From assembly GCA_973895155.1 (NCBI GenBank), contig OZ316897.1:17236001-17300000 (forward strand): a DNA stretch of 64,000 nt, written 5' to 3'. This stretch comes from Marsupella aquatica (lineage: Eukaryota; Marchantiophyta). Below, piece by piece: positions 33,916 to 46,070 of the stretch (the first letter of the stretch is position 1; each line of letters opens with the position of its first letter). The notes under the pieces were generated by a model, which was not told where the DNA came from, did not search any database, and was given only the letters and a program-made list of their open reading frames with translations. A program made the position numbers and the translations under genes.

Positions 33916-34063
33916 TAACGACGATCTGGTCGACCGTTACTGGGGTGTAACGGGGCGACCGGGTTCTGACACAGGTGTGATCGGCGGTAGCCGATCACGC
34001 CTGGGGAGGAAACCGGGAGGATCGGTACACCCCAGTAATGGACGGCCTGGATCGTCGTTAACG
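33916..34063. mobile_element. 145-bp nested palindrome, Tourist-like MITE candidate
   Basis: Outer arms are 33916-33949 (TAACGACGATC to TACTGGGGTGTA) and 34026-34060, reverse complements with a few mismatches. An inner perfect 13-bp hairpin (33973-33985 and 33990-34002) with loop GGTA shares the same centre near 33988. Direct repeats TAACG at 33916-33920 and 34059-34063 contain the TAA target duplication typical of PIF/Harbinger elements. It lies just after the dead Harbinger transposase and about 450 bp before the recombinase gene start. Confidence 0.75.
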
Positions 34064-34508
34064 TACGTAATCGCGATCTAGGTTTCAGGTTCACCGGCTC
34101 ATGAAGGTTAAAACAATTCCAGGTCATTGGATCGAAGAGACGCTGTATCGGGACCGTCAATTTGATCGTAGCGAAGGTGGGAGGGGGTATTCTGCAAATC
34201 GGGTGGGCTGCAGCTATTTCGTCATGACGTTGAACGAGGTAGAGTTGGGAGGCAGCGAAGCGCTGTGCGATCCGGCGGGGCAAGGCCAAGCTCGGAGACT
34301 ACAGACTACAGCGATGCGCGATCCGGCGGGGCGAGGCAATGCAATGGCGATGGTGGTGGTGAAAGCTTGGAGATGGTGGCGGGATGGAGCGCGGCGCGTT
34401 TGAGCTGGTTTCAAACCAAACGCGACTGTGTTGCAACCAGGGGGAGCCTTACATTTTCAGTTCTATTTTGTTTGAATTTTTGCATGCGCCATGCATTGTT
34501 TGCAGATC

Positions 34509-36904
34509 ATGGATAGCGGGGTGGAAGCAAATGCAACATTGAAGTGGAGCGTCGTTATATCGTTCGATTGCTTGTTGTTGAGTTGTAGTACTTATGCATT
34601 GCTACGGATGTTGAGTAGTCAAATGGCTGTAGCGACTAAGCAACTTGTGTCGTTCGGAGTGATCTGTGAAGTAGCTCGTATGAAGATGGAGGGAGAGTTA
34701 AGCGATGAAGTTGTTCCTGGCGATTATTCAGACGCTGAGAGGGAGATGTTTTATATGGATGATTTGAGTGTTGGTGGGGAGACTTGTGACCTTTCAGAGT
34801 TTGATTCGGCCACTGCATTTGACGAGGCATCTATAGAAGCTGTTTCTTTGGATGTTTTGTCTACTTTGGTCGAGCCTGATCGAGAGCTTGTCAATGAGGT
34901 TGAAAGTGGGCTGCAGGTTATTGAGCAGAACCATTTGGATCAAGCGGCTGCAAGTTCGTCCACCTTGAGGCAAGATCTAGACGTGGAAGTAAGCCTGCCA
35001 GGCTTGAGACTCCTGCCTGATCCTGCTTTAGAGGAAGCAGGCCGAGGACTGGAGAAGTTGTCGTCCGAACGGAATGATCAATGGGCTGTTAGGAGGGCAG
35101 ACGGGTTGCGGAAGGGGATGGGGTGGGACTTGAGTATTGCATTTGGAGACTTGTCACTTGTGCAGGTGGACGAGTTGCTCAGCAACTATTTTGCTCGAGC
35201 AGTGAAGAAAGACGGTAATGTTTACCCATCATCTTCACTCATGAACCAAATGAATAGCTTCAATCGAGTGTTGAGGCGAGGGAGTGATCTGAGATCGCTG
35301 AAGGGCTCTTCTTACATTATGCCGAGAGATTTCAACATCAACTCACATCCGGCTTTCTCAAGAACTCGAATGGTGCTGAAAGCTGCCATCAAGAAGTCTC
35401 CAAGGGAGGGGGCTAACAAGAAACGAAAGAAGGTGAGAGTTGTCAGCTTGCATTGCCTTTAAAGATGTCGTGTGCTTGTAGATCTATTCTGCTGCTTCTG
35501 ACTTTTGGATGTTTAACTGATCCAGGTTGAGATATTGACAGAGGAGCACGAGAAATCTATTATGGCTGACATTGACCACCAAGTGACAAGCAGCCATGGA
35601 TGTCAAAAGCGCTTGGCATTTTACTGTTTGGTCAGGTTTGGCATCCGTGGAGGTGGCGAGCTCTATGACCTCCATAGAGGCGACTTATCTGTATGCATTG
35701 ACAAGGCAGGAAGAAGCTATGTGCAGTAAGTGTTTTCTGTTCAGGTGATATTTATGTTTATGAGATGTAACTTTGTTGTATCTGTTTCTTGTGTGCCAGT
35801 GATACTAATAAACATTTGAATTTGTTCAGGTTCGAGGAGCGCCAAAGTAAGAATAACTCTTACACGCTCGATCGATACAACGAAGAGCAGTTTAGAAAGA
35901 TGTATCATAGTTACGAAGTTGATTTTGTGCTGACTATTAATCAGTACAAACGCCATTTATCTCCAGAAGCAGAGTCGTCAAAGCCTGACCTCTTTATGCA
36001 GGCGATTACCAATCCTGCCGGGAATGTTTGGTATAACAAAGTCCACAAGGTAGGGAGAGATACTGCTGCTCATTGGCTTAAGAATATGTTGGCGCTGGTG
36101 GGGCTGCCCCCTAATCTTTTTTCCAACCGAACTGGAAGGACCACACTAATCTCTCGACTAGCTGCAAAAGGAGTCCCTGATGTGGTTGGTATGCTGATTA
36201 GTGGGCATCATTCAACCAGAGGTTATTCTCATTACGACAGAACTCAAGAACTTAAGATGGAGGCTGCAGCCCTGGTCTCTGCTAGTCCAGGCCTTGATTA
36301 TGAGAAGGCTCTTGGACATGTTTCGAAGTCTTTTGTCCAGGAGAAGCTTGTTGGATCATCCGAGGGTCTGAAACCCCTTGTTGACAGGGTGAACGAAAAG
36401 GCTAATGTGCAGCCTTCACTCATGACACTTGTACAGGTATGTTCATGAACTTTGATTTGTTTGTGAGTGAGTTTCTTGGTATTGTTTCTAATGGAAATTT
36501 CGTTGGTTGGCAGGGATGTACCGGTTTGAGTGGAGTACTAGGAGAAACATCAGCAAGAGCTTCACAACAGGTTTGTTTCTACCTGTTTCAACTTTCGGTT
36601 GCTGCCTGTCTAGCAAGACTGAGATTAATGTTTGTTTTGTGTGTGGCAGGAAGGAAGCCACGTTGTTGGGGATATGTTATTACAAAGAACAGATGCTGCC
36701 AGATGGGATTCGTCCTATGACATAATTGATTGGGTGGGCGAGTTGTTGAAGCAGAACCCTTTGCTTCACGAGAGAATTTCAGGCCCACCACTAGCCAGAG
36801 TTTCTGTGGGTAGCAACATCTCTGGAAACTCCTTCCACAATTGTTCAGTATCAATTAAAATTGTCAAGGCAAGGGAGGATGAGAAGGAGGACGCAGGCCC
36901 GTGA
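34509..36904 (+). CDS. Crypton-like tyrosine recombinase / DUF3504 protein (5 exons)
   Basis: Related to the tyrosine recombinases of Crypton transposons and to the DUF3504 genes derived from them (the ZMYM2 and QRICH1 type in animals). Exons: 34509-35432, 35526-35725, 35830-36436, 36514-36570, 36650-36904, giving 680 aa in frame. Residues 1 to about 150 are acidic. A helical N-terminal region follows (DLSLVQVDELLSNYFARAVK, DGNVYPSSSLMNQMNSFNRV). The catalytic domain has Arg349 (FGIRGGGEL), Lys382, Arg478 (NRTGRTTLISRL), His501 (ISGHHST) and a Tyr510 nucleophile candidate (SHYDR). The first His of the usual HxxR box appears to be Arg475. A C-terminal extension of about 140 aa ends near HNCSVSIKIV. 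A splice acceptor at 34505 favours this ATG; 34491 and 34680-34686 are alternatives. Without transposon ends it could be domesticated. Confidence 0.85.
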
Positions 36905-39900
36905 TATTTTAGTTAGTGATATTTTACTTAGTTTTCAGATATTTCAGTAAAGTAGCATTAGCAGGAAATAACAGTAAGTAGAAACATTGTACATATAAGG
37001 AATTTACTGATATGGCTGTATCGGCTGAATCAACACACCTATGTACAGCAAGAATGGTTTTACTATTCGATTAAACTTTGCATGACTCCCTTGAATAAAG
37101 TGGAATTTTTTAGTACTTTACTTCTTCCAAATCACTATTTGGGTTCAATGCTAAAAGTGAATAAAAGTTTTACGACTGTGAACTCAGCATACACAAAGCT
37201 GAAACATCAAATCATACCCTATTCTGAAACCCCTTGTTGACACAAGCCTATTCCGGACCTATTGAAGGATGGAATATGCCAATTGAATGTACACGTATGG
37301 ACCCACGTATGGATGGAAAATGTGTTTTGGATGGAATATGTTTAAGGTGGATGAAATACTAATTTTCCATCCGGTAGTTATGGGTTCTGTAGCTGCATTA
37401 CGGGATTCCGTAGCCAGGTTACAGAGTTCTGTAGCCCATGTTACAGAGTTCCAAAACGTCAGATGTGTCAAGAAGGCAGATTACGAGAATACAAGGGACC
37501 CCCAAAATAGGGTTACACGCAGGTAACCTGAAACCAAGACCGCGATTACGAGCCCTATGCTAGTGCTTTGCACTGTGCAAGGAGGGCCAGGGCATTTATG
37601 GGGCAAATCAAGAGCAAATGCGTGCGTCAGTGCAGTAGGCCAAAGTCAAGTGGAGACATGGAGTGGAGGGCGAGGCTGGACTTGCTTGGCTGCTTTCTGC
37701 TTTCTGCTTTCATACATTGGGAGTCATCGTTGTTGGGACGGAGGCATCGGTGGGAGGCTGGGAGCATTCACAAGGGAGGGAGATGGATAAGGTAGAGGGG
37801 GGAGGCATAATGAATGCACGGAGTGGAGGTTTCGACATGGGGCCAGTATTGAAGATTGTATTGTCAGGCATGGGAGCCCTAGACAGAGACAGAGAGGATG
37901 GGCCGATGCGAGGTGATTGAAGACGGTATTGTCGGGCATGGGAGCCCTGGCACGTGAATCGGATGGACACGCAAAATCTGATGCCTGTATCTAATGGTCA
38001 ATTTTGATTTCCGCCGAAATTGAAATTTGTAACGGGACGAAGGACGAAATTGGCAGCATTGCCTATTACAGTGTTAGATGTCAATGGACATTCGTAAAGG
38101 GCTAGGTTTTATTTTCTTTCCATCAACTCACCACAACACTTCCCACATAAGATTTGCCCAGGAAAAATGGCTGTCCCGTGGTTGTGTATTGGTACAATGG
38201 TGTGTCTTATCTTACGTCCACCTTCGTAGGAAGAAATTTTAAGTAGCACTCCCCTCTCTTGCACTCGCACAAACCAGTGCCCTCATAGGGAACAACCAGT
38301 TCACAAGTAATGAGTCTGGTTGACTTATCAGGTGGGGATGGAAAGCAAAGTCTATCTATATTATGTTTAGTACTATCCTATTAATAGGGCATTGTGGAAT
38401 GCATACTGCCATGATGACGGATGGCCTTAGCTTGAGTTTTGACGAGCTATTATTATCCATAATGCTATGGTAACAAAGTTAATACACTTAATGGTCTAAG
38501 AGAATTTAGTGCTTACTAGTCAGTAAAAGCGAGAGAAGATTTCATAGTTAGTTATCCAAATCTTGAATGTGCATTTTTCTCCACAAATGTACTGAAAATT
38601 ACAAAGAGAAAAATCACCATAGCCTTTGAGTATTGTAAACAGGCCACACTTGACTCAACCAGCAATTCGTTGAGTTCAAAATTTGTCAAAATCCACCCTG
38701 TTGAGAAAGGTTTGCCACAAAGCATAGCAAGAGCTTTCAAATCTCATTAGCCAGTCTCCATCCAAGGCACAGGGCCCATTGGCAACCATGTAGCTGCTCT
38801 CCTGAAGTCTAGGGAGATCTAACACTGTAAAACAAATCTAGGGAAATGTTAATAGAGAATATTTCTAGCAATTTTGGGGCCTCAAGAATGTGAGCCTTTA
38901 TACAAATGGAAGATACTATTTAAGTTCAAAGTAATGTTTACAAATGGTCCATACAAGTTTTTGTCAAATATTGTGGTTCAGCCATTTGCCAGCCTAAGTG
39001 AATTAAATAACCCTAAGAAAAGTATTGGAACTCCACCTCATCCAGAAAGCTTTGCAAGGGGCAAGTCTCCCACCAAATCTGAGGGCTCTCTCAAATCATG
39101 GCAGACCGAATGGTCAAAATAAGTCTATAAAATTTCAAAGGGTGGTGTCAAACCTCAGATTAAATTGGACCTTGATTACAGTAAGTAGTTAAGGTTTGGG
39201 ACAGAAAATTTATGTACTACCTATTCAATTCACGATCCATAACTTTTTGCAATATACAGGCTAGTGAAAATGAAATGAAATTTTCACATAACCCTTTGAA
39301 AAAGGTGTAGCCACCATCGGTAAGTATGAAGCTTTTAAACGCAAGATTCCAAACATCCAGTAGTCTCCAGACTGTGGTAGTGTACACGTTACAGTCTACG
39401 TAGTACTACTACAGTAGTCTGTCTCAGCGCTCACCGCTTACTCACCTCACCACGCCTGACTCCCTGACTGACCTGTCTGTCTGCCTGTCCGCCTGCCGCC
39501 CAGCGTCGTGACTCCTCGTTCGCTCGTTCGAATTGGAATCGAACGAGATCCGATCGTTGACAGAACGAACAATAATAACGCCTCCACCTCGATAAACGTA
39601 CGGCACTTTCGCCTCGCCACCAGATTTGCGCGGCCTTCGCCATCTCCGCCGTCCACCGTATTCCAATCCAGCGGTCCCGAGAACGCCACCACGCCCCCGT
39701 TCCGAGGTTCCGAAACACAGCAACACAGCATGCAGGCCTGCAGTAGTAGTAGTGGAACGGGGGGACTACGACCGTCGACGGGAGCCGCCGGTCTCGAGCG
39801 AGCGCGCCGCGAAAGGAAGAGGAGAGCGGAAAGAAGGGGTGCTCATTCGGAGAGCGCGGACGGAGGATTTCGAAGATCGACGGGGGAGGTGTGAGTCGAG

Positions 39901-40084
39901 CGAGAAAGAAGAAGGCGAGGAAGGGGAAAGAGAGGAAGGGGGGTGACGGGGTGATCGACTACGGTAGAGAGGTGAATGGAGGGGAGAGGAGGGGAGAGGA
40001 GAGTGCGAGAGAGAGTATGTCGACGAGGAAGAGGAGGAGGCGGACTGTACAGTAGTAGTAGTAGGAGGGACGGACGGGCGGGAG
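36905..40084. other. Intergenic region between recombinase and bromodomain genes
   Basis: The left end is the recombinase 3' UTR. Short local duplications occur near 37376-37450 (variants of TTACAGAGTTCTGTAGCC) and near 37850-37950 (GTATTGTC(A/G)GGCATGGGAGCCCT twice). From about 39400 the sequence becomes GC-rich and is probably the bromodomain gene's promoter and leader. The open frames there follow composition, not domains. Confidence 0.45.
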
Positions 40085-40345
40085 CAAGGAAGGGAAGGAA
40101 GGAAGGGAAGGGAAGGGAAGGGAAGGAAGGGAAGGGAAGGGAAGGGAAGGGAAGGGAAGGGGACGGGACCAGGTTTGGTTTGGTTTGGGCGGGGCGGGCG
40201 AGGGGGCTAGCTAGGGCTTGTGGGCAAGGGAAGGGAAGGGAAGGGGGGGGGAGGGGGCTGGACTGGGCTGGGCTGGGGAGGCAGGGTGAATGGGTGCGAG
40301 GAAGAGGGAGGGAAGGGGTGAGGGGGCTAAAGAAGGAGGAGGGGG
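40085..40345 (+). repeat. Purine-rich GGGAA microsatellite in the bromodomain gene leader
   Basis: An almost pure purine tract built of GGGAA and GGAAG units (about 40085-40160 is a run of over a dozen), continued by G-rich blocks up to about 40345. It ends just before the start codon at 40356. It could form triplex or G-quadruplex structures or act as a GAGA-like regulatory tract. Those roles are inference. Confidence 0.8.
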
Positions 40346-40355
40346 GGGATGGGCC

Positions 40356-43300
40356 ATGGCGGACAAGGACAAGAAGAAACTGAAGGTCATTCTCAAGCTT
40401 CCTCCGAAGTCTTCGTCGTCGGCCCAACAGAAATCATCTGCAGCAGGAGGAGGAGGAGCAGGAGCAACAGCAGCATCGGGAGGAGGAGCGAAGGGTGGTG
40501 GTAATGCTTCATCGGTAGGAGGAGGGGGTTTCACTTTTTCGGGGTCGGCAATAGGAGCGTCGCAGCAATTTGGTGTGGGATTACAAGATCAGCAAAAGCG
40601 GCAGCAGCAGCAGCAACAACACCGGAGTGGCAGTACTGGGAGCAGCAGAAATGTGCAATCGGGTCAAGCAGCAGGTCGGCATGGGGTGGTGCTTCTCCCG
40701 GGGGCTACTGCTGGAGCAGCAGGAGCAGCGGCATCGTTGGGACATACACTGTTTCACACTCCTGGGTCTTTTAGCTCTGTGCGATCTAGTAGTAATTCAT
40801 CGGCTGCGGGCCCTTTTTCTTCTTCTGCAGCAGCACCGGGAGCAGGAGGAGGAGGGGGAGGATCGGCATCCGCTCTTCACCATTTGTCACCTCCTGGCTC
40901 CTTAAGTCAGGCTCCAACTCCTCTTAAGAAGAGAAAGTTTAAGGCTGTGGAGCACGCTGGAACCTTTGGTGTTGGAGCGCTAGTAGTAGGACGATCTACA
41001 AGTTCTGGTACTGCTGTTGCCTCGGACGGACCGGGATCTGGTAGGGATGCGGGAGGAGGAGCAGGAGGAATAACGAGAGTTGGTGGTGGAGGAGGCGGAG
41101 GAGGAGCAGAACCTGGAACGGGTGGAGCGGGAGGAGGAAAGAGAGCACATGGGGGAGGAAGAGATGGAGGAGGAAAAGATGGAGGAGGAAGAGAAGGAGG
41201 TATGGGAGCAACAGGAGGGAAAACGGGTTTGCCGCCAACCCCGAGTGCTCCGTTTCCTCTTAAGAAGTCGCACAAGGTGTGTTTACCTTCTTCAATGGTA
41301 GAACATCCTTGATTCGCTTCCTCGATTGAAGTTGCTATGTAGATGTCCTTCTTGAGCGTTTCTGCGGTGAGTGCTCATAACGTGTCTATGCTCTCTCCAA
41401 ACTAGAGTTTTCATGGGAACGGTGTGAAACAGACAGCCTGGGTGGAGGCAGCATGAACTGGAAGTTGGACAAGTTGCTGGGAGAACGAGGTTTGCTTTTG
41501 TTGGAGTCCGGCGGGTCACTTTCATCTCGTACTACACTCAACTGCACGAAAGATGGAAACCCTAAGTTTCGGCAACAATTTTCCTGCGTCGTGTGTATGG
41601 AAGCTACAGGAGGAACGGATTAGACCAGTACTGGTCGAGTTCAATTTGGTGCCGTTGCACTCCTTGTACAACTTCTCTAGGGTATCGTCCATTTCTGTTG
41701 GCGTTCGCCCGTTCTGATCCGGTGACTTGTGGTTCTTCCTATATCGCAGAAGCAAGTTAAACCGTCCACTCGAACCGATGGACCTCAAGCACACAATCCT
41801 TTCGCCGGTAAGTGTGGCTCAGGATCATTGACTTTTCTAAGAAGTTGCGATTATTTTCTTTTCCTTCGACGACGCCCTTGTCGTTATAGCTAGCTTATGG
41901 CACGGTGATTTTAAGCGGTGCATTTGTTGCGTCATTTTGTCCCTGCAGGAGTTATTATGCCAGAAAAAACTCCATCAGAACCGCTCTCGAAGATGATGTT
42001 GGAAGGTGTCCTGGAGAAATTACAAAAGTAAGGACAGTTGAAAACACTTTTTCTATTACCTTTCGGTGGAGCTTACCGCTTTTGTTAATTGGACTATGAT
42101 CTTGCGACGGCTCGAACATTTCAGTTCCTTTGTTTAAGTGTGTCGTTGTTATAAAAGTATTTGTGTCCAAGACTTTCGTCATTAGATTTGAGACGTTTGT
42201 CTAGGTGGAGATCGCACTGTATCTGTGCTCTCGAATCATCCAGTAACATTTTACCACCTGGTGTTTTCAGGAAAGATACATATGCAGTTTTTGCTGAGCC
42301 GGTAGATGCAACTCAGGTAAGCTAATCTCCTTACTCTGTACTCGGTTGTGGAATAACCGTCCTAGTGAATTCTTAGGCCATGTATTTGCATATCTCTATA
42401 CATATAAATTGGGTATTGTAAAACCTCGTAGTTGTTTATATCATATATGGGAGTGGTTTCTTAGAGTGGGTGTTTACCTTGGCAGGTGCCTGATTACTAC
42501 GAAATCATTAAAGAGCCCATGGATTTCGGCACTATGAGGAAGAAGATAAAGAAAGGCTCGTATAAATCAGTCGAAGAATTTGAGGTTTGTTGCCTGCCTG
42601 TTTGTTTTACACTCTTCTCGGTGGCTTCTAAGTTATGCTGAAGTCTCGAAAGAAAGTTGGGATGAGCCTTCGCTTACTAGCTAGCAATGGTCGGAGCATG
42701 CTCTTTTCTTTTTTCTTTTAGTGTTTTGGGGTTTCGATGTCTGTTCCTCTAGCTGGAAGCTTCTTTCTTTTTGTATAAGATTGTCGGATTTACTGAGTGG
42801 CGGTTATTTTGGCTAATGTTCAGGGAGATATATACTTAATTTGCAGCAATGCCATGCGTTACAATGGGCCAGAGACTATATACTACAAACAGGTAAAGAA
42901 TCGTCCATCCAAGAGATTGCGAGATTACTTCGTTTACCTGGGTATGTGAAATGCTAGACGAAATTTGTTTTGCAGATGTGCAACACTTTTGCGTTGAAGC
43001 CTGCATATTTTAGGATTGTAGGATAATGGAAAGTCCGACTCCTCTAAATATCTATGGAGAGTTTGAAACGCTGCCCATGTTCATATATTAAGCTACTGAA
43101 CTATCTGAATTAGGGATGGAAACGATTGAGTGGGTGTTCAGTCTCTCCCGTTCATCTAGGCAAAGAAGCACCATCCTAGTCAAATTATTTGATCATGCAT
43201 TTCATGAGCAGTATACCACTGTGTACACCTTACCGGGTTCTCACTTCTTCAATTTGCCTGACGTTCTTCTACAGGCTAGGGCCATACGAGAGATGGCGCG

Positions 43301-46070
43301 GAAAGCTCTGGAGGGCATTAGAGCCCAGCTTGCCGGCGAGATTCGCAAACCTGTTTCACACAAGAAAAAACAGTCTCCCTCCTCCAAGAAGTCTCACGCT
43401 AAAAAGCCTACTCTCGGCAAAGTCCGTCTTGATGGGATGGGTTCTGATTTTGCCTCTGGTGCAACGTTGGCCGGTGATGGTGAACACTCCCGAGGATGGT
43501 CGAACTCCACGGTGGATATTGGTAAAGTCAAGAAAGGCTTGCCAGTTGAGAAAGTGGTTGGTTTAGTTGAGGATTCACAGGATGCATGGGTCTCTCAACC
43601 TGCCGGCAAAGAAGGCAAAATCGAATCGCAAGAGGAGCCTTCAGGTTAGCAACTGATGAACTTCTTGAAATTTCTCCTCGTTTTAAGTGCCCACAAGCTT
43701 GTTTTGCTTCGCTACAGCAGCAGTTTATGAGGAAGTAAGCGCAGTGAGGAGATGGCTTTGAAGAAATCTGCAGCCAGGTCCCATTTGATTGAGAGATTTG
43801 GTCAGTTTAACAGGATGTGTGTCCTCCATATTGTGCTCTTAGTCATGTGAATGCCCTGGACTTTACCTTTGAGGTTTCCTTTAAGGAGTTCGCATTATTT
43901 ATGAGCTGGAGAAATGGATTGATAGTATCCGCCACACGGTCTGTGTACATTTTGGATAACAGAAACCTGTGAAAATGAAGGGATTGACTTGAATTTTTCG
44001 AATGATTTTTAAATCCCTGCCTGAAAACGCGTTTCAGGTGCTTTATTGAAACCGATGGGTCCGAAAGACGGACGACGACCTCTTTCCACTGATGAATACC
44101 ATAGGAATACATACAAGCAGAGACTTTTACCGGCTCATGGTCAAGGTCCGCCCCTTGCCGCTGTGGGTGGCGAAAGTCGTCAATTCGTACCTGTAAGTCA
44201 GTTTCTGAAGTTATGTTCTCGCAAATGCTTTCGATAAATGACTCAGTTTTCTTTACTGTACCGGCAGTACTGAAGCTTACATTTCCCTGCACTGTGGCAG
44301 GTTGGGTATCAAGTTGAACATGCCTATGCCAAAAGCCTTGCAAAATTTGGTGCGGGGTTAGGTCCGAGGGCGTGGCACTTTGTTGCGAAAAGGCTTGAAC
44401 TACTTAATGCTCCCCCTGTCCAGCGGGGGACAACAAATGATTCTTTAGACGCAGACAAAATGAGGGTGCCATTACCAAGCCAAACAGGAGCTACTACAAA
44501 CAGCAATCCTCCTGCTGGTGGCAAATCAGTAGGCATTGGTGGAGGTCGAGCACCTAGTACGTCCCAGTCTAGGCAAGTTGGAGATGCCGTTCCCAGTCGT
44601 CCATTTGGAGAAGCACATAGTGGGCAAGGCGTAGACTCGACTCTCAGTCGGCCTTCTGGGGTACCACATACCGGACAAGTTGCGGATTCCACTCCTGGTG
44701 TACCCTTTATTTCATCAAATGTGGGCCAAGGAGGAATCTCCAATCTCGGTTATCCTACTGGGGCGTCACGTGTTGCAGAAGCCGTCGTTTCTATTACCAG
44801 TCAGACTGCGGGTGTCTCGAATGTTGGTGACGCTGTAGGTTCCTCTCAAAATTATCCATATGGAGGTTCACTGGTTGGACAAACCGTGGTGTCCGCGTCC
44901 AAGAATCCATCCGGAGGGGAAGCGCATATCCCGCAAGCTGCAATTCCCGCACTCAATAATCCCTCTGGAGCGTCACAAGCTGCAGTGCCCATTCCCAATT
45001 TCCCTTTTGGGCAACCACATGTCGGGCAAGCTTTGGGTTCGAATCCCAGTTCCTCACCGTCACACGCTGGCCAAGCTGCAGGATCCAGACTCAATTCCTC
45101 TGGACCGTTACACGCTGGTCAAGCTCTAGGATCCAGTTTCAGTTCCTCAGGGCCATTGCATGTTGTTCAAACTCCTACCAGTTTTCCAGCTGGGGGCATA
45201 ATTGGCACTACTGATCGAACAACAGTAAACAACCTGCAGGTGGGTTCTCAACAGGGTGGAGGTCCTCCTGATACTCAACAAGAAAGGGGGAACGGTAGGC
45301 TGGACAACGCTCGGAGTGATCCGGGGAGTGAGTCTTTGGTACATACTTCTGGAACTAAACAAATTTTGGGCTTAGATAGTGACGGGTCTTCAGAGGAGAA
45401 GAATGCGAGAAGACACGGGTGGACTCCTGTGACTGGAGTCGACCAGGCAGTCAGTGGTTTGGCCGTTGGTGCCAGTAAAGCTTTTTCTCAAGCTTGGAGT
45501 GCTACTCCCTTGAAGCATGGCTCGACTAGCTACGCTTATGCGCCCATGCCGTCATCAGCTGGGAGAGATGAGTCAAATGCTCAAGCTCAAGCTTGGGCTC
45601 AAGCAAGGGTTATGAGTTTGACTAGTTCAGCCGATGCCAAGAGAAACGTTCCACGTGACGCACAGGTTTTAGCATTCCTTGCACAGAATAGAGAACTTAC
45701 CTCCGATTTTGCAACCAATTTACCTCAAATTTTGCAATCAAATGCCTATGCAGATTACAATAGCAGGCCCCCCAGGCAAAGTACAGGTCTGTTGTCGTCG
45801 ACTGCTTCAATGCCACAAACTCAAGACCAACGACCTGAAGCGTTTGGAAACAATTCAGCCGCCCCTGAGCAGAAGGGCCCTTCTCCAGGTCTGCACTCCC
45901 AGGGGACCATGCGACCAGCGCCCTTACAGCAGAGTTCGTTGCAACAGAGGGCAATGCCACCGGACTTGAATGTGGCCTTGCTATCGCCATCTGCGTTGCA
46001 GTCACCTCCACCTCAACAAGGCTCGACCCCAACGAGTGCACGACATCCTGATCTCAAATTGCAACTGTGA
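40356..46070 (+). CDS. Bromodomain protein, plant BRD1/BRD2/BRD13 type (9 exons)
   Basis: In Arabidopsis, BRD1, BRD2 and BRD13 are acetyl-lysine-reading subunits of SWI/SNF chromatin remodelling complexes. Exons: 40356-41276, 41750-41807, 41949-42027, 42271-42316, 42486-42584, 42824-42892, 43275-43644, 44038-44192, 44301-46070, giving 3,567 nt and 1,188 aa with all phases matching. The N-terminal exon is Gly/Ser/Gln low-complexity with a basic LKKRKFK patch (possible nuclear signal). The bromodomain is about 330-425: [41 protein letters not shown], and NAMRYN with the acetyl-lysine-contacting Asn near 415. Downstream blocks [17 protein letters not shown] and [21 protein letters not shown] are typical of this plant family. 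The long C-terminal exon is Ser/Gln/Pro-rich with repeated QA(V/A)(G/P)S-type units and ends PDLKLQL, an EAR-like Leu motif. The protein is longer than its Arabidopsis relatives because of both disordered ends. Confidence 0.92.

Noticed and set aside
39843-40427. Pro/Leu/Ser-rich frame antisense to the bromodomain leader
   Set aside because: It is a mirror of the GGGAA purine tract and has no domain; compositional artefact.
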